The notes below the pieces were generated by a model, which was not told the origin of the DNA, ran no database searches, and worked only from the letters and a program-made list of their open reading frames with translations. A DNA stretch of 64,000 bases, from NCBI GenBank assembly GCA_009760855.2, contig WPIO01000001.1, forward strand, positions 607,001 to 671,000. The letters run 5' to 3'. Position 1 is the stretch's first letter. Each line of letters begins with the position of its first letter. A program made the position numbers and the translations under genes. Source of the DNA: Cristatella mucedo. Its lineage: Eukaryota; Bryozoa; Phylactolaemata; Cristatellidae. Positions 11,758 to 22,689 of this stretch are shown here, piece by piece.

Positions 11758-11890
11758 CTAGGTCTTAGCCCAGAGGGTTTTCTCAGGGGTGAGGTGCTTG
11801 CCTTTGATGACCGTGGTCATGGGCTCGAGGCGTATGGCATATGTTAAGTGCCTACTAAGTTTTCTTAGGGCGTTATGCAAATAAATTATG
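11758..11890 (+). mobile_element. tRNA-derived SINE, group 1
   Basis: Head with an A-box-like segment (TCTTAGCCCAGAGGG) and a B-box segment (GTCATGGGCTCGAGGC, 11817-11832). It is followed by ATATGTTAAGTGCCTACTAA, GTTTTCTTAGGGCGTTATGC and AAATAAATT. The tail is a diverged form of the LINE A 3' end. Confidence 0.75.
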
Positions 11891-11930
11891 CGCACATTCA
11901 CGCGAGCACACACACACACGTCTATCTGTA

Positions 11931-12080
11931 TGAGGTGCTTGCTCTTCACTGCCAAGGTCATGGATTTTAGTCCTGTAGTGGGCGATCCTTTATTGCCCGC
12001 TGCAGGTGATGGTGATAACTGTTAAGGCTCTTCTGCCACTACTATAGATGGCACTGTTGAGTCAGCAAACTCAACTTTTT
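11931..12080 (+). mobile_element. tRNA-derived SINE, group 2
   Basis: A head with a B-box-like segment (GGTCATGGATTTTAGTCCTG) leads into CGATCCTTTATTGCCCGCTG and then a body with GTTAAGGCTCTTCTGCC and ATGGCACTGTTGAGT. The body has a matching stretch at 19441-19540. Confidence 0.6.
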
Positions 12081-12433
12081 CAGCCCTCATTGAGCGAGGT
12101 GATTTTGACCTAATGTTAATGTTTACACATACAGACGAACCTATCAGCACCTCCGAAGGGCCTCTCGTAGTGAGCTCTTTATTAGCTACTTTTTATTGAG
12201 CCACTTTTAGCAATGGCAGACGGCGCGAGGTTTTAAAAATGTTGTGAACCTCTTCCATGCCACTAGGCAGTGGCTCACTTACGTCACAGCAGCTTGGTCT
12301 TACTACTCGAACTAGACCAACTTTATAGTCAGCCTTGGCAAATAATTACTACCGAGTTGGATGCTATGTACTATGTGTATGCCATAGTTCTTCGACACGA
12401 ATTGTCTGTTCGATACTCTTTTTTATTTTGTAG

Positions 12434-14869
12434 GGAACTTACCCCAGATGGAGTCAGGCTTGGCAGCTGGGACGTTGGCTGGTTTTGCTCCAAATGATAA
12501 TCCCATGTCTCGTTATCACGACAATTTTTCTGATGATACCGATTTAGCCTCTCCATGTCTTGCCAGAGCTACGACCAATGTTGACTCGCTGACTAATTGG
12601 CGTGATATTTTTGTGAATAAGTCGACCAAACTGCAAGAAATACCCTCCAATGGCAATAAGGACGTGTTTGCTTGTGCATCCTTTATTCCATTACTGTTTG
12701 ACTGCTGTCGAGAGTTGATTCCTGTACTCACAGGCCGCGAGCGCTGCCCAACCTCAGGAGAAGTTGAGTCAAATCAGATGCCGCATTCCTTTGCAGTAGG
12801 TGTGGCTAGCACAGTATCTTGGGGTGTAACCACCAGTGAAGCTCATGAAGCAGTCGACGTCTCTTCAAGCAGTGATGATGGTAGTGACAGCACCTACCTA
12901 CCCACGCTTGAGGAGCTGTTCAGGCCTGCACCGTTATCGTCTAGTAGAGTGTCTACGGCTGTGCAAATTGATAAGCACTGTTCAAATGGACACACCTCCA
13001 GCACCGGTTCCCTGGGGTCATGCAGCAGGATTGCCTTGATGATGCAGATATTTGACGGTAAACTGCATTACGGCAGCATCATTTCCCGTCTGCCAGCCAT
13101 GCCCCTATTTCATTCACGTCCCCTCACCCAGCACACTGACAGAGTTATGATCGAGCAAGCATCAGACATTGTGATGCAAGCGCCATCTCTAGGCCCACCG
13201 GCATCGGAGAACCGGCGTGGAATTACTGCAGCAGAAAACGCCAGTAAGCCCTTTGTACCAGCAGAGATCTCTCGAGCACCTACCTCACCAGTGGTTGTCT
13301 CTCGACTTTGCACTTCATCATCGGAGGTCACTCATACGCTTACTGTGCCAGTAGATTTTCCTCGTGTGACAGATTCACCGGTAGTGATCGCTCGTATGGT
13401 GGCTGCTTCAGTAGAGATCTCTCATGCGCCTACTGCACCAACTGCAGGTATAGCTCTTTCTTCAAGTCTGGCAAACGTGAACACAGGCACAAAAGATGAG
13501 CTTGGATGCAAAGTGGCTAACACATTAGCTGTAGTGACAGACGGTCGTCAGCTGTCCAATAGCCTCAGCACTACTGCTTTGGCTCGTGCAACCAAAGTAC
13601 GTGCAGCAAAAGACCAGGAAATGCATGCTGACCTTCTGCCGATGTCAGATTCTTGCATACGAGTTTCGCCATCCAATGTGCTTCCGATAAATATGGCTAG
13701 TGTAGAAGGAGCAGGGCTCACTTGTCAGACCCAAACAGCAGGCAATCTTGCTTGGGATGATGATTGTTCGTTTAGCGATTCTTGTAGCGATCTTGATGCT
13801 GCTGCTGCTGAGATGGAGGCTCTTCACGCTGCAGCGAATCGACTGGAAGCAGCCGTAGCCTTAGCCAGTACCAGCTCATCTCAGTTGGGCTTTACGCAAG
13901 CTCTTGGGCTTGTGGACTGTAGCTCACAGGCTGTGCCATCTGCTGGTGGCGCCACTGCTCACTCACTTCAGTCCGCTGTCGTTAAATCTGTGACCAGCCA
14001 ACTCGCAGGTGCCTTGTTACCGTGCCGATCAGCTAGACCTATGACGACTTCTGTAGCCTCCTGTGTCAGCCAACACGAGAGCCTTGATGATGCAGTGGCC
14101 AACAGTGTCAGCATTTCAAGCATCGAGAAACAGCAAAAGTCTGTTAAACCTGTGGCGATTGTTAAGCCTGTGTCTTTAGTGGAATTGCCCATTGCCTGCT
14201 CATCAGCCAAAGGGGTGGCAGTCCATTCCAGCAGCACTTTCAGCAGTCGGCAGCGGTTTAGTGGTACAAGCAGCCAGCACCAGCAGTTCACTGGTAAGAC
14301 TTTACTAGACTCGGACGCCCCTGCAGTTGCACGTGGCTCTCCTGTAAATGATTCACCTACAGCAGTGAGCAGGTGCCACAACGTGTGTACAGTTGCCCAA
14401 GAACAATTCATGCCACCCCCAGTTGCTCATTCGTCACCGATCGAGACGCCAGCATCGCCAGATGCAAACGATTGGTCTCAGTGGAGCTGCTCCGGATTTA
14501 TGACCTCACCCACACAGGAGCAAGTGGCTACTGAGTGTCGTAATGTGCAATCAGAGGCTGTCTTGGACAGGACACTTGGTTCTCGGTGCGCCTCTCCTTC
14601 ACTCAAGCCGCGCCAGCCTCTGCGTAGCTCATCTGTGGCCGGTGTTGCTACTGATGTCAGTAGCAGAGTGTCAGAACTATGGGAGTGTTCTACTGCTGCC
14701 CTGGGTATGCGGTCCGATGGCCGACCGTGTGTCCCTCTGTCAACTACACCATCACCAAGACAGCTTTTCAAATCTGACCCGCCACCGGCAATGCTTACAC
14801 TTTTGCTGGACGATATACAAGAGGAAGCAAGTGACCCGATTAATCCTGAGTCACAGCAGCCATTGACAG
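12434..14869 (+). CDS. FANCM: FANCM giant exon: disordered central region
   Basis: An 812-codon exon with no stop, rich in Ser, Thr, Ala, Pro and Val. It is tied to FANCM by position and phase rather than by sequence similarity. The acceptor TTTTGTAG joins in frame to the previous exon, and the donor GTTGGT at 14870 leaves one base. Vertebrate FANCM also has a very large exon here, carrying the FANCF-binding MM1 and RMI-binding MM2 motifs. I did not recognise either motif. Visible features are acidic Ser runs (SSSSDDGSDS near codon 140; SFSDSCSDLDAAAAEMEA near codon 450), a short helix-prone Ala/Glu segment after that, and six 10-residue repeats at 13261-13440. The open frame continues to 15018 past the donor; I treat that as intron. 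Confidence 0.85.
13261..13440 (+). repeat. FANCM: six 30-bp coding repeats in FANCM giant exon
   Basis: Six consecutive 10-codon units fill exactly 180 bases: AEISRAPTSP, VVVSRLCTSS, SEVTHTLTVP, VDFPRVTDSP, VVIARMVAAS, VEISHAPTAP. The pattern is acidic or hydrophobic, then Val/Ile, Ser/Thr/Ala, Arg/His, then a Thr/Ser/Pro-rich tail. First and last units are the most alike at DNA level (both contain AGAGATCTCTC). The frame is kept, so the array is translated. Its role is unknown; it may be a spacer or a phosphorylated linker. Confidence 0.75.
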
Positions 14870-15013
14870 GTTGGTGCCCTAATATGCGTTTTGTTTTTGG
14901 CATAAGTATTTTAGACATGGGCAGATGTGTACTCTTGCCTAAAGAAAAGGACCAAGCTGGTGTTAGTTGGTCTGCAGACTGGTTATGTTGCCCACTTAGG
15001 GAAATGCTCGCAC
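14870..15013. other. FANCM: start of FANCM intron after giant exon
   Basis: The giant exon's frame remains open to 15018, but the GTTGGT donor at 14870 and the loss of the Ser/Thr/Pro composition favour intron from here. Confidence 0.5.
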
Positions 15014-15270
15014 AATAGTTGTCTGCAGCTAATGCAAAACTCATCGGTTCATCTGGTCTGTCGTCAACGGCATAGCTACCATATCACACCAGTTCTGTCT
15101 GAGCTTCACTGGCTCTCTATTTAGTATCAAATCGATTTTAAGATCCCTCTTCTGGCTCACAGGTCGCTTCACTTGCTTACACCAGTAATTACCCATCAGA
15201 CCTCCTTGCTCCTCTAGTGAGCTCTCACACCACCTTCTCCCCAGCATCTTCATCTTGAAGTCCACAGCAC
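15014..15270 (+). mobile_element. LINE fragment (L2/CR1-type, diverged)
   Basis: It encodes LQLMQNSSVHLVCRQRHSY, HITPVLSELHWLSI, a stop, then YQIDFKI. This matches the LINE A block LQLVQNSAARLVCRE, HITPLLADLHWLPVK, but is more diverged. It is sense to FANCM and begins at or very near the giant exon's run-on frame. Confidence 0.75.
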
Positions 15271-15637
15271 TAAGATGAAATCTTTCGGTAATCGGCCCTT
15301 TACCACTAAAAGCTGAAGGATCAGTTACAGTGAGATTTCACTTGCGTTGAATTCACAAAAATGCACCAGAAGTGTGTAACTTGCTTTTGGCTATGGTGGT
15401 TACTTGCAATGACCTAGCATCTTGTAAGCCTCAGCTAATGTGGCATGTGTTCGGATCGGCTTTCCTTTTCGCCTCGTGAATGTTCTGATCAACATTCCAT
15501 CGCAGTATGAGCTTGCCTATTTTTGTGCCAGTATGCTTCGCGTGACTACCTGTACGTGATTCAGTGCATGTCACTAGCCAGAGATCATGCAAACCGATGG
15601 CCGTGAGTGTCTTTATGTGTGCTTTATCATGATCGAA

Positions 15638-15695
15638 ATAATAATACACTTGATAAAGCGCCACCAGACAACTCAATCTCTTTGTGGGAGCTTGG
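15638..15695 (-). repeat. solo LINE A 3' tail
   Basis: On the complement it reads a short 3' end box, AGATTGAGTTGTCTGGTGGC, GCTTTATCAAGTG and an ATT tail. No coding part is attached. A diverged tail of opposite strand follows at 15775-15835. Confidence 0.7.
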
Positions 15696-15839
15696 CTAAG
15701 CATCATGCTTTTGCATGCTTGAATCCCATGCATGTGGCTAACCCTTCGGTATTGACTCTCTTGCAGCAAGTTTTAAAGCACACAGAATAGAGATTAAGTT
15801 CACTGAAGGCAATATTACTAATATTAGTGCTGCCTATGT

Positions 15840-16509
15840 GGTTTACTGTTTGCTCATGATTCGTTCAGTGCCTCTGGTTTCAAATAGCTACAGCTCCTGA
15901 TCTGGTCATCGTTACTTAGCACTTTTGATTTTTGTCTGCTTCCATTTTGCCACAAGCAACGGCTACCTTGTTGAATGGGACGCCAGCTTGAACATCATGC
16001 ACATACCGCTTTTTGTTATTTTTCAGTGTGTCTGCGCTGTGTAGCTGGATGGGAAGTAAGATTCATTTGCTGACCATCACCTTGCTACAGTTAGGGCAGT
16101 TCTTAGGTTTACTGGCTTAGCTCCCACTGTCGTGCCATCGATTAGGAGTAAGGCTACCTTTGGTGGCCACCTGGTTGCCGAGTTGCAAAGATTTATTAGA
16201 ACCCTTGTTATTGTGCGTTTAGTGAATGCACCTGCAAGTTGATATTTTACAGTACTTATTAAAGCAGCATTCTGTAAAGTGTAATGTTCGTAGATAATTG
16301 ACATGTCTGCTCCAGATCGGCAGCCTATAAATTCAAAGCGTGAATTCCCAGCTAGCCTCTCCTCTGAGAACTAGTCTCCTGGAGAGTTCTCCTATTTTTT
16401 CATGTCACTAATGCTTGAACCTGACATTGGATATTGGATGGTAAATTAGAGATGCTTTTCGTGGCCCTGACCTGTGACCTTAACCATGACTTTGCATTTG
16501 TGTTTGCAG
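15840..16509. other. FANCM: FANCM intron, nothing recognised
   Basis: No repeat family was recognised. It ends at the acceptor of the possible micro-exon. Confidence 0.35.
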
Positions 16510-16547
16510 TTGCTACCACTGTGGCGAATACTAGGGCGACCAGAAAG
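16510..16547 (+). CDS. FANCM: possible FANCM micro-exon (38 bp)
   Basis: A short candidate exon lies between acceptor TGTTTGCAG and donor GTATAG. It takes the one base left by the giant exon, reads VATTVANTRATRK, and ends in phase 0, which is the phase needed by the exon at 24074. The basic end would sit directly before the conserved LDDEAD block, as basic residues do in vertebrate FANCM. The support is phase and splice-site quality only. Without it the giant exon (phase 1 end) cannot join 24074 in frame, so either this exon or another unseen one is needed. Confidence 0.45.
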
Positions 16548-16980
16548 GTATAGTTGATTCGTTGCTAACGCATACACTCGGTAATTGTTTGTGGTTTAGC
16601 TGAGCCTTGTGTAATCGATGAGACGTGTGTAGATCTATTTGCTTGTACACCTAGCTTTGACATGTTCAGTAGTTGCACGTTGTCGTACTTGTGTTGCTTT
16701 CTATAGTGACTAGAGCAGTAGTTAGCTTAGTTGTAGCTAAAAGGTTTTATTTCTGTAACACCATAGATTCTGCTAAAGAATTTAGCCGATTGATCATTGA
16801 TTAGGGGTTCACTGATTGACTCTGGATCTTGAAATTGTTAATCAATAAAATAAAAATACTGGTATCTGAGTCAAGGTGAATGCATGTAATCATGCTTGGC
16901 ATCTAGTCCTTGCATAATTGGAAACAGCCAGATTGGCACCGGATCCTAGCCCAGTGATCAGATGCTTGCACTTAATACTA
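16548..16980. other. FANCM: FANCM intron, AT-rich
   Basis: Nothing recognised. A short AATAAAATAAAAATA stretch near 16842 is likely composition. Confidence 0.35.
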
Positions 16981-18290
16981 GAAGTAATACATTTTTGGAG
17001 TGCTCTCAGAGAGCTTAGTCTCTTTCTAGGCACTTTACAAATGTTATAGAGGAAACATGAGAGATTTGCTTTGCAGCATATGCAAAGTGCATGAGGTTAA
17101 TGGTAACGTGCTCAGTATGAATTGCATAATATGGCTAGGAATAACATGCATAGTGTCAGCACTCATAAGCGCACGAAGGATAAATCCCAAGGATCTAGCA
17201 AATGCTTTGAGGAATGGATGCGTTTTTAGCTTCTTTTTTAATTTCGTCGATTAAGGGGATGTCGTACCACTTGTCGAGAGTGAGCTTCACACTTTGGGAC
17301 TATATCAACTAGCGGCACAATCTTCAAAAAAATTCGACACGGGTACAGGGCAAAGCCAAACGATTTGAGTCAGAAGACAGGTTGTTACGATCCCCGGCTT
17401 GGTTGGGTATTAGTTTTGATAGGTATGGTGGACCTAGAAAATAAAGGGACGTTAAAGTAAGTGACGAAACCTTGAAGTCGATATGCTGGTTGATTTGGAA
17501 CCAGGTAAAGTCAGAGAGGTATGATGGGATGTAGAAACTGCGAGGCTAACGAAAGACGACTGGCTGAAGAGTTTGGCACCAGTAGTAATTGCGTAATTGC
17601 ACAGGCCGGTAGACCTGCTATGGGCAAATTACAGCAGAAGTCGAGACCTGATGTCACAAATGCATAGACTATTTTGGATGCAGTATCCCTATCTAAGCAG
17701 GCCTATATTTTTGTAACATAACATAGCTAAAAGTAGGCAGACTTGACTGTGGAGCTGATGTGGTCGTCTAGTTAAAGTTCACTGTGGAACAGGGCACCTA
17801 GATTTTGCTATGATGCATCAGAAAATAAGCTTGCAGAGCCGATTTAGTGCATTAAGCTTGCCAATTCCGAATTATGCTAGGTTTGCCCATAGTTAGTTGG
17901 TTGTATCATAAATCAATATGAGACAGTTTGCTGCCATCCAAACGAGGATGTCAGCTATGCATGTAACAAAGGCATGCAGACTTAGACGTACTGGAATGCT
18001 GAGAGGGATCAAAGCACAGATTCAGTTGTCTGTGGCTAAGAATTGAAAGCCTAGATTGTGCTTGGAGATCATATCAGCAGAGGAAGAGCTTACATTGTTG
18101 AAAAAGGCAGACCAAGCATAGAGCCGTGGGGTACCCTGTATTTTAGTCGTTTCTTTGATGATCGTTGCCCATGGACATCTGTGCTCCGGAGTCTTCCACT
18201 GGGATAGGTCCTAACCCATTGTAGTGCTGTGCTGGAGTTATTAGCTCTAAAATCAGACTGGAACCTACCTTCTATCTTAACCAATATTTC
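16981..18290 (-). mobile_element. old LINE A copy, about 1.3 kb
   Basis: The 3' end (complement of TCTCTTTCTAGGCACTTTAC) is near 17020. Homology runs through the RNase-like C-terminal block and reaches the YGVPQGSVLG region near 18100-18130 and the LQWFRS region near 18215. It is heavily mutated, with many stops. It reaches further 5' than most copies in the window. Confidence 0.8.
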
Positions 18291-18295
18291 CTAAA

Positions 18296-18440
18296 TATAA
18301 TATAATCATTTGTATAGCGGCCCAAGAGAACCGAATCTCTATTCAGTGGCTTCACATATGCCTCGGGGCTCGAGCTACCCTCAGCTAGACATTGGTCGGG
18401 GTGAGCACCTTAACGGCTGGACCAAACCAGCTCCGCTTAA
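18296..18440 (-). mobile_element. tRNA-derived SINE, group 1, complete
   Basis: On the complement: GAGCTGGTTTGGTCCAGCCG, TTAAGGTGCTCACCCCGACC, a B-box region GTAGCTCGAGCCCCG, then CATATGTGAAGCCACTGAAT, AGAGATTCGGTTCTCTTGGG and CCGCTATACAAATGATTATA. This copy shows the full head, body and LINE-like tail. Confidence 0.82.
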
Positions 18441-19290
18441 GTTCTCTTGTTCTAGTTGTGCTTTCTTAATTAGTGCCCATAAAACAACAGCTTTTTTTAT
18501 AGGTGTTGTGACAATAACTAAGCCTAAGGGTATATATATATATATTATTTTAGTTATGCACGGCAGCAGCAATTCAAATGCATGCATCCCATTCACATGC
18601 ATCACGGAAGGATGACTGGGAATAGGGTCCGCCGACCCAATTTGTGAGCTGTAGTATTGCTGCATGCACATCTTGTTTGAAGGCTGCAAATCGGGTTGAC
18701 TGTAGATGGTGTTGAAAAACAACCTACTGGCCAGCTGGAGAACTATGTTATTTCTGCATACATCGCTGATTCGCCCGATCTTATCTATGGCCATTTTATA
18801 CATAGTGTTGTGTGAGTGAGCATGTACATCTTGCTAAACAGCATAAACAACTTGGAGCACTTGGACTCAACCGAACTCAGCGATATTTAATAAGCAACTG
18901 AATTGCAGCCTAATAACTCTAACCTGATCTTCCGTCGGCTTATGCTAAGGAATGCTGCGCTCTGATTGGCTAGTTTCTTGGCTCTGGCCTTGCAGCACGA
19001 ACGCTCCATTCAGATTGGCTAGCCAAGGTTGGGAGGCACCATCCAGCCTTGTACCAGCAGACAACAACATTCAGGAGCTGCGCTGGCATAGGTTGGGGTA
19101 TGCTTTCTCAAATCACGTTCCCAACAAAAGTATCAAACGCTAAAGTATTTTTCTTCGTAGTCCACAACCTGCTTATCCTAGCCGATCGCCAGCTTACTAT
19201 TGTGTGGCTATATTTGACACAAAGCAGACCTTATGTATGAGCAGTCAAGTTTATTAAGTCCGAGGTTGTGTAATTAAAAATGCTGGATAT
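18441..19290. other. FANCM: FANCM intron, no gene seen
   Basis: Unassigned apart from a short (TA)n at 18530-18546. The open frames here show no domain. Confidence 0.35.
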
Positions 19291-19293
19291 TAG

Positions 19294-19441
19294 CATGTCT
19301 AGTGGAAAGGTGTTTGCTCTTCCCACCAGCTCTTAGATTCGAGTCCTGGGGCAAGTAAACAGCAAATATAAAGCGCCTAGAAAGAGATTGAGTTCTCTGA
19401 GGGCGCTTTATCAACTGCATTATTAATATCATTATATTATT
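19294..19441 (+). mobile_element. tRNA-derived SINE, group 1
   Basis: A B-box-like segment (AGATTCGAGTCCTGG, 19335-19349) is followed by ATAAAGCGCCTAGAAAGAGA, TTGAGTTCTCTGAGGGCGCT, TTATCAACTGC and an ATT tail. The tail is almost identical to that of young LINE A copies. Confidence 0.75.
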
Positions 19442-19545
19442 GTTGTAAGCAATTCTTTATTGCCTGCGGCTAGAGGGGTTAAAGCTGCTACGATTTTTCT
19501 GCTGCTTTATAAATGAGGCTGTTGAGTTATTCGTTCTCCGCTTTA
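19441..19545 (+). repeat. SINE group 2 body fragment
   Basis: CAATTCTTTATTGCCTGCGG and ATGAGGCTGTTGAGTTATT match the body at 11985-12075. The head is missing; it abuts the tail of the previous SINE. Another LINE A-like tail follows at 19598-19660. Confidence 0.5.
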
Positions 19546-19667
19546 CTCTATTTCTTCTCTAATGCCAAGCTTTCGTAACTATGTCAGCAGATCCAAGTAT
19601 GTAAAGTGCCTAGAAAAATATTGTTTTCTGAGGGCGCTGTGCAAATTGAATAATGTCATTATTTCTC

Positions 19668-20036
19668 TATCAGTAACTCCAAAAATCACAAATACTAAGC
19701 AGGTGTTATTCAGGAGGGTTTTCTATAGTGCACTCGAAACCTAAGTAGCTTTCGGTAGGTATACGGTAGCTAACAGACTTTGTCTCACTCTACAAATAGA
19801 AAGTGAGTAGCCTAGCTGAGTGAGCAGGACACTCGGGAAAGTGAGTAACAAGGAAGTATCAGCTCAGGACTGCTGAAATGGATGTGCCACAGTCTGCGAA
19901 TGAGAAGATGTTGTGAAGAATAGAATTGTGGAAGTGAGCTCCGTAGCCTAGGACCTGCTGGGCAAAAGCTTCTGTCGCTAGCTGTCTTTACGTTTGGAAG
20001 CCGAAATTGTAGTTTAATATTCATTGAGGACCCGAG
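19668..20036 (-). mobile_element. LINE B fragment, 3' end
   Basis: The complement of CAGTAACTCCAAAAATCACA lies at the left end, matching the LINE B 3' end at 49311. The ORF end with RLWNSLPQF-like residues (RLRSSLPQFYSSQH) is seen in the complement of 19812-20141. 5'-truncated. Confidence 0.8.
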
Positions 20037-20526
20037 GCCATAAATAGGCCGAAACCGCACCGACAAATGCATGGAGGACAAAAGCCTGCAGACAAAAGCA
20101 GCCCCCAATAGCTTGCCGACAAAGGCACCAAATGCTAGCAATCCCTATGCAATCGAAAACGACAAAAGCTCTCAATACTATCCTTTGAAGTTTAAGATTT
20201 TAGCGATTCAGCTGGCTTTTTGTCTTCCAAATCAATTGATGTTATGCCGGAAAGAAACAAATGTTGCATTATATGGCTGGGCGACCAGTTTGTTCATGCA
20301 TTAATTATAATGCAAACTCGGTATCCAGCACTTTTCATGTCACATTTGATAAAATCAGTCGGAATGTCTCTTCAACCTTCTTTTCTGGAGCTAGTTTGAT
20401 CTTAGACAGAATGTTTGGTACAAGGTTCAAGATCTCAATCCTGCAGCAAAACATCAAGACGACAAAGTCCACGAATGCCGTAAAATAGTTTAAGCTCAGA
20501 GTTTCGTTTCTTTAGTGAATATTTTC
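20037..20526. other. FANCM: FANCM intron, nothing recognised
   Basis: Short chance open frames only. Confidence 0.35.
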
Positions 20527-20670
20527 GAGCTGGTTTCGTCCAGCGATTAAGGTTCGCGCCCCGACCAAAGTCTGGCTGAGGTCGTGGGCTCGAGTCCTGA
20601 ATCATATGTTAAGCGCTTGCAAAGAGATTATTTTCTCTCGGGGCGCTATACAAATGAATTATATTTTTAT
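20527..20670 (+). mobile_element. tRNA-derived SINE, group 1, complete
   Basis: Head GAGCTGGTTTCGTCCAGCGA, body CGCCCCGACCAAAGTCTGGC, B-box region GTCGTGGGCTCGAGTCCTG (20584-20602), then ATATGTTAAGCGCTTGCAAA, GAGATTATTTTCTCTCGGGG and CGCTATACAAATGAATTATA. The head and body match the complement of 18296-18440 and of 36312-36428. Confidence 0.85.
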
Positions 20671-20829
20671 TTTTATATTCCTTCTGCTTTCGTCAAATCG
20701 GCTGATGATTACCGTCCTCTAATGGCACTGCTGATCAACTACTAGGAAGACATATACATTGGCATACAGCTAAGAGGTCGACATGCAAATTCATGGTTTA
20801 ATTTGCAAATGGAATTTTGTGGTTCTGCG

Positions 20830-22320
20830 AATAATTTTGATACAGCTGCCATTTCCTAAATAAACATAAGACTATTGTGATTTTGCTTTTAAAGTACAAA
20901 AACCGTTACTGGTTTACCCGCGAAATTTGACATAATTGGGCTTTCTCATTCTGGGGCTACGGCCTCGGATGGCCAGGGTCATCTAGCCTGCTTACACACT
21001 TGAACGGCGATACAGCTGCTATTTTCATGAAAACTTCATGCAACTGCGGTTTCATCCCACGCTATTAAGAACAGTGTGCAAAGTTAATCCACTAAATTTT
21101 GTCGGATTGCCCTTGCGTTTTCAGACTTTGGCCGGTCCAAACGGCAACCCTAAGTAATCAAACCGTGATGCAGCTGCGATTCCAACAAAAGCTTTATGCA
21201 ACTGCAGTTTGATTGCTAATTGCAGTAAGCAATGATTCAGTTTAACCTACCAACTTTCATGCGATCGGGCTTGGGTGATCTCATGCTATCGCCTCCAATG
21301 GCCCCAGCCAGCCTTTCTACTTATTGGAACTGAGATACAGCTGCCATTTTCACAAACGTTTGTCCCACCTGCGGTTTTTATATCAATTTACAGAAAACCG
21401 TTTCCCGGGTTTGCCAGCCAAATTTCATGGCATAATGCATCAGCGTTCTCATGCTACGACCTCCAATGGCCCGGACCAGGGAGCCTCCCAACATATTCAA
21501 ACTGTGAAGCAGCTGCCATTTCCACAATAAGCTTAGAGGAACTGAACAGTGCTCCGGGTTTACACCGAAATTTCGTGCAATTGCACGTTCTAATGCTATT
21601 ACCTAAATTGGCCCGGATCAACCAGCCTCTTTAAATATTAAAACTTCGATAAATCTGCCATTTCCACAATAGGTGTTTTAAAACTGTCGTCGAGACTCCA
21701 CCTTATAGAAAAACGTGTGTTGGGTTTATCCAGCTAATTTCGTGACATTGGCGAATGCGTTGTAATGCTATGGCCTCAAACGTTCCGGGCCACCAGAGGC
21801 CATTATACCGGGTTTGTGCAATCGCATACAATTTGATGGGGAACCCCGAACACTTTTTTTCTGTAATGCCGAATGGAAACCGCAGCTTCGCTACGGCTAT
21901 TGTATAAATGTCAGCTTTATTTCAGTTCGATATAGGGAGAATGTCTTGTGATGGGGCTTAGCATGACAATGCACTAGTGCAATCGCATGAAATTTGATGG
22001 AGTAAACTTGGCATACTGTTCTCTATAATTTGGAATAAAAACCGCACTTGCATTAAGTTTTTTTGAAATGGCAGCTGTATCCCCTTTGGAATGTGTAATT
22101 AGGTCGGCTGATCGGGCCTTTTGAGGCCATTAACATGAGAAGGGCAATTTTAGTGCAAAAGTGCAATTGTATGACAAATTAAAGTGCAATTGTATGAAAT
22201 TCAGTGGATAAACCCGAAAAATCATTTTGTACGGTTAGTAATCGAAACTGCAATGTTCTGACGTTTTTTGCAGAAATGGCAGCAGTATCGAAGTTTAGTG
22301 CTGTAATTCGTGGGATCCAA
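20830..22320. repeat. diverged ~165-bp tandem array with inverted arm
   Basis: A marker close to GATACAGCTGCCATTTTCAC recurs near 20839, 21009, 21167, 21333, 21504 and 21648, giving spacings of 170, 158, 166, 171 and 144 bases. Between markers each unit carries an ACTGCGGTTT segment, GGGTTTRCCARCNAAATTTC, ATGCTAYNRCCTCCAATGGC and CCGGACCARNCAGCCTC in the same order. From about 21830 the same motifs occur as reverse complements, with AAATGGCAGCTGTAT near 22067 and AAATGGCAGCAGTAT near 22273. It is an old satellite-like or foldback array. No coding potential was seen. Confidence 0.82.
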
Positions 22321-22689
22321 ATGTTTGTATGTTTGTGCTGGCGTCGTCAACAGCCTAGCTCCCAATAGTCCTAGTGGGAGATTGCCTTCAAGAAATAGAA
22401 CTCAACCTGACCGTCTAATAAAAATGTAGGCCAACATTATTAGGCTCTATTAACTCTTTCTATGTAACTATTCCATTTCCAAATATACTTTAAAGCTGAC
22501 ATGCATTATAAAGGGAAATGGCTTATAATCTTTATTTATTTTCTCAAGTAATATTCTGAACCATGAGTATCTATTTAAAAGGCACTACTCAAAATTATTT
22601 TTTGTGAGGGTCTTTTGTTGGTGCTCTTTCGTCAGGGCGCTTTCCTCGGGTAGCTGGCTGAAACTGGTGCTGTAGTTCAGCTCTTTAAC

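Noticed and set aside
14870-15018. Continuation of the giant FANCM frame to a stop at 15018
   Set aside because: The composition changes after the GTTGGT donor, and the frame runs into LINE-related sequence. A later FANCM exon is required by domain order.
20830-22320. A CRISPR-like or alpha-satellite array
   Set aside because: Units are about 165 bases, diverged and partly inverted, in an animal genome. The similarity of the unit length to alpha satellite is likely chance.
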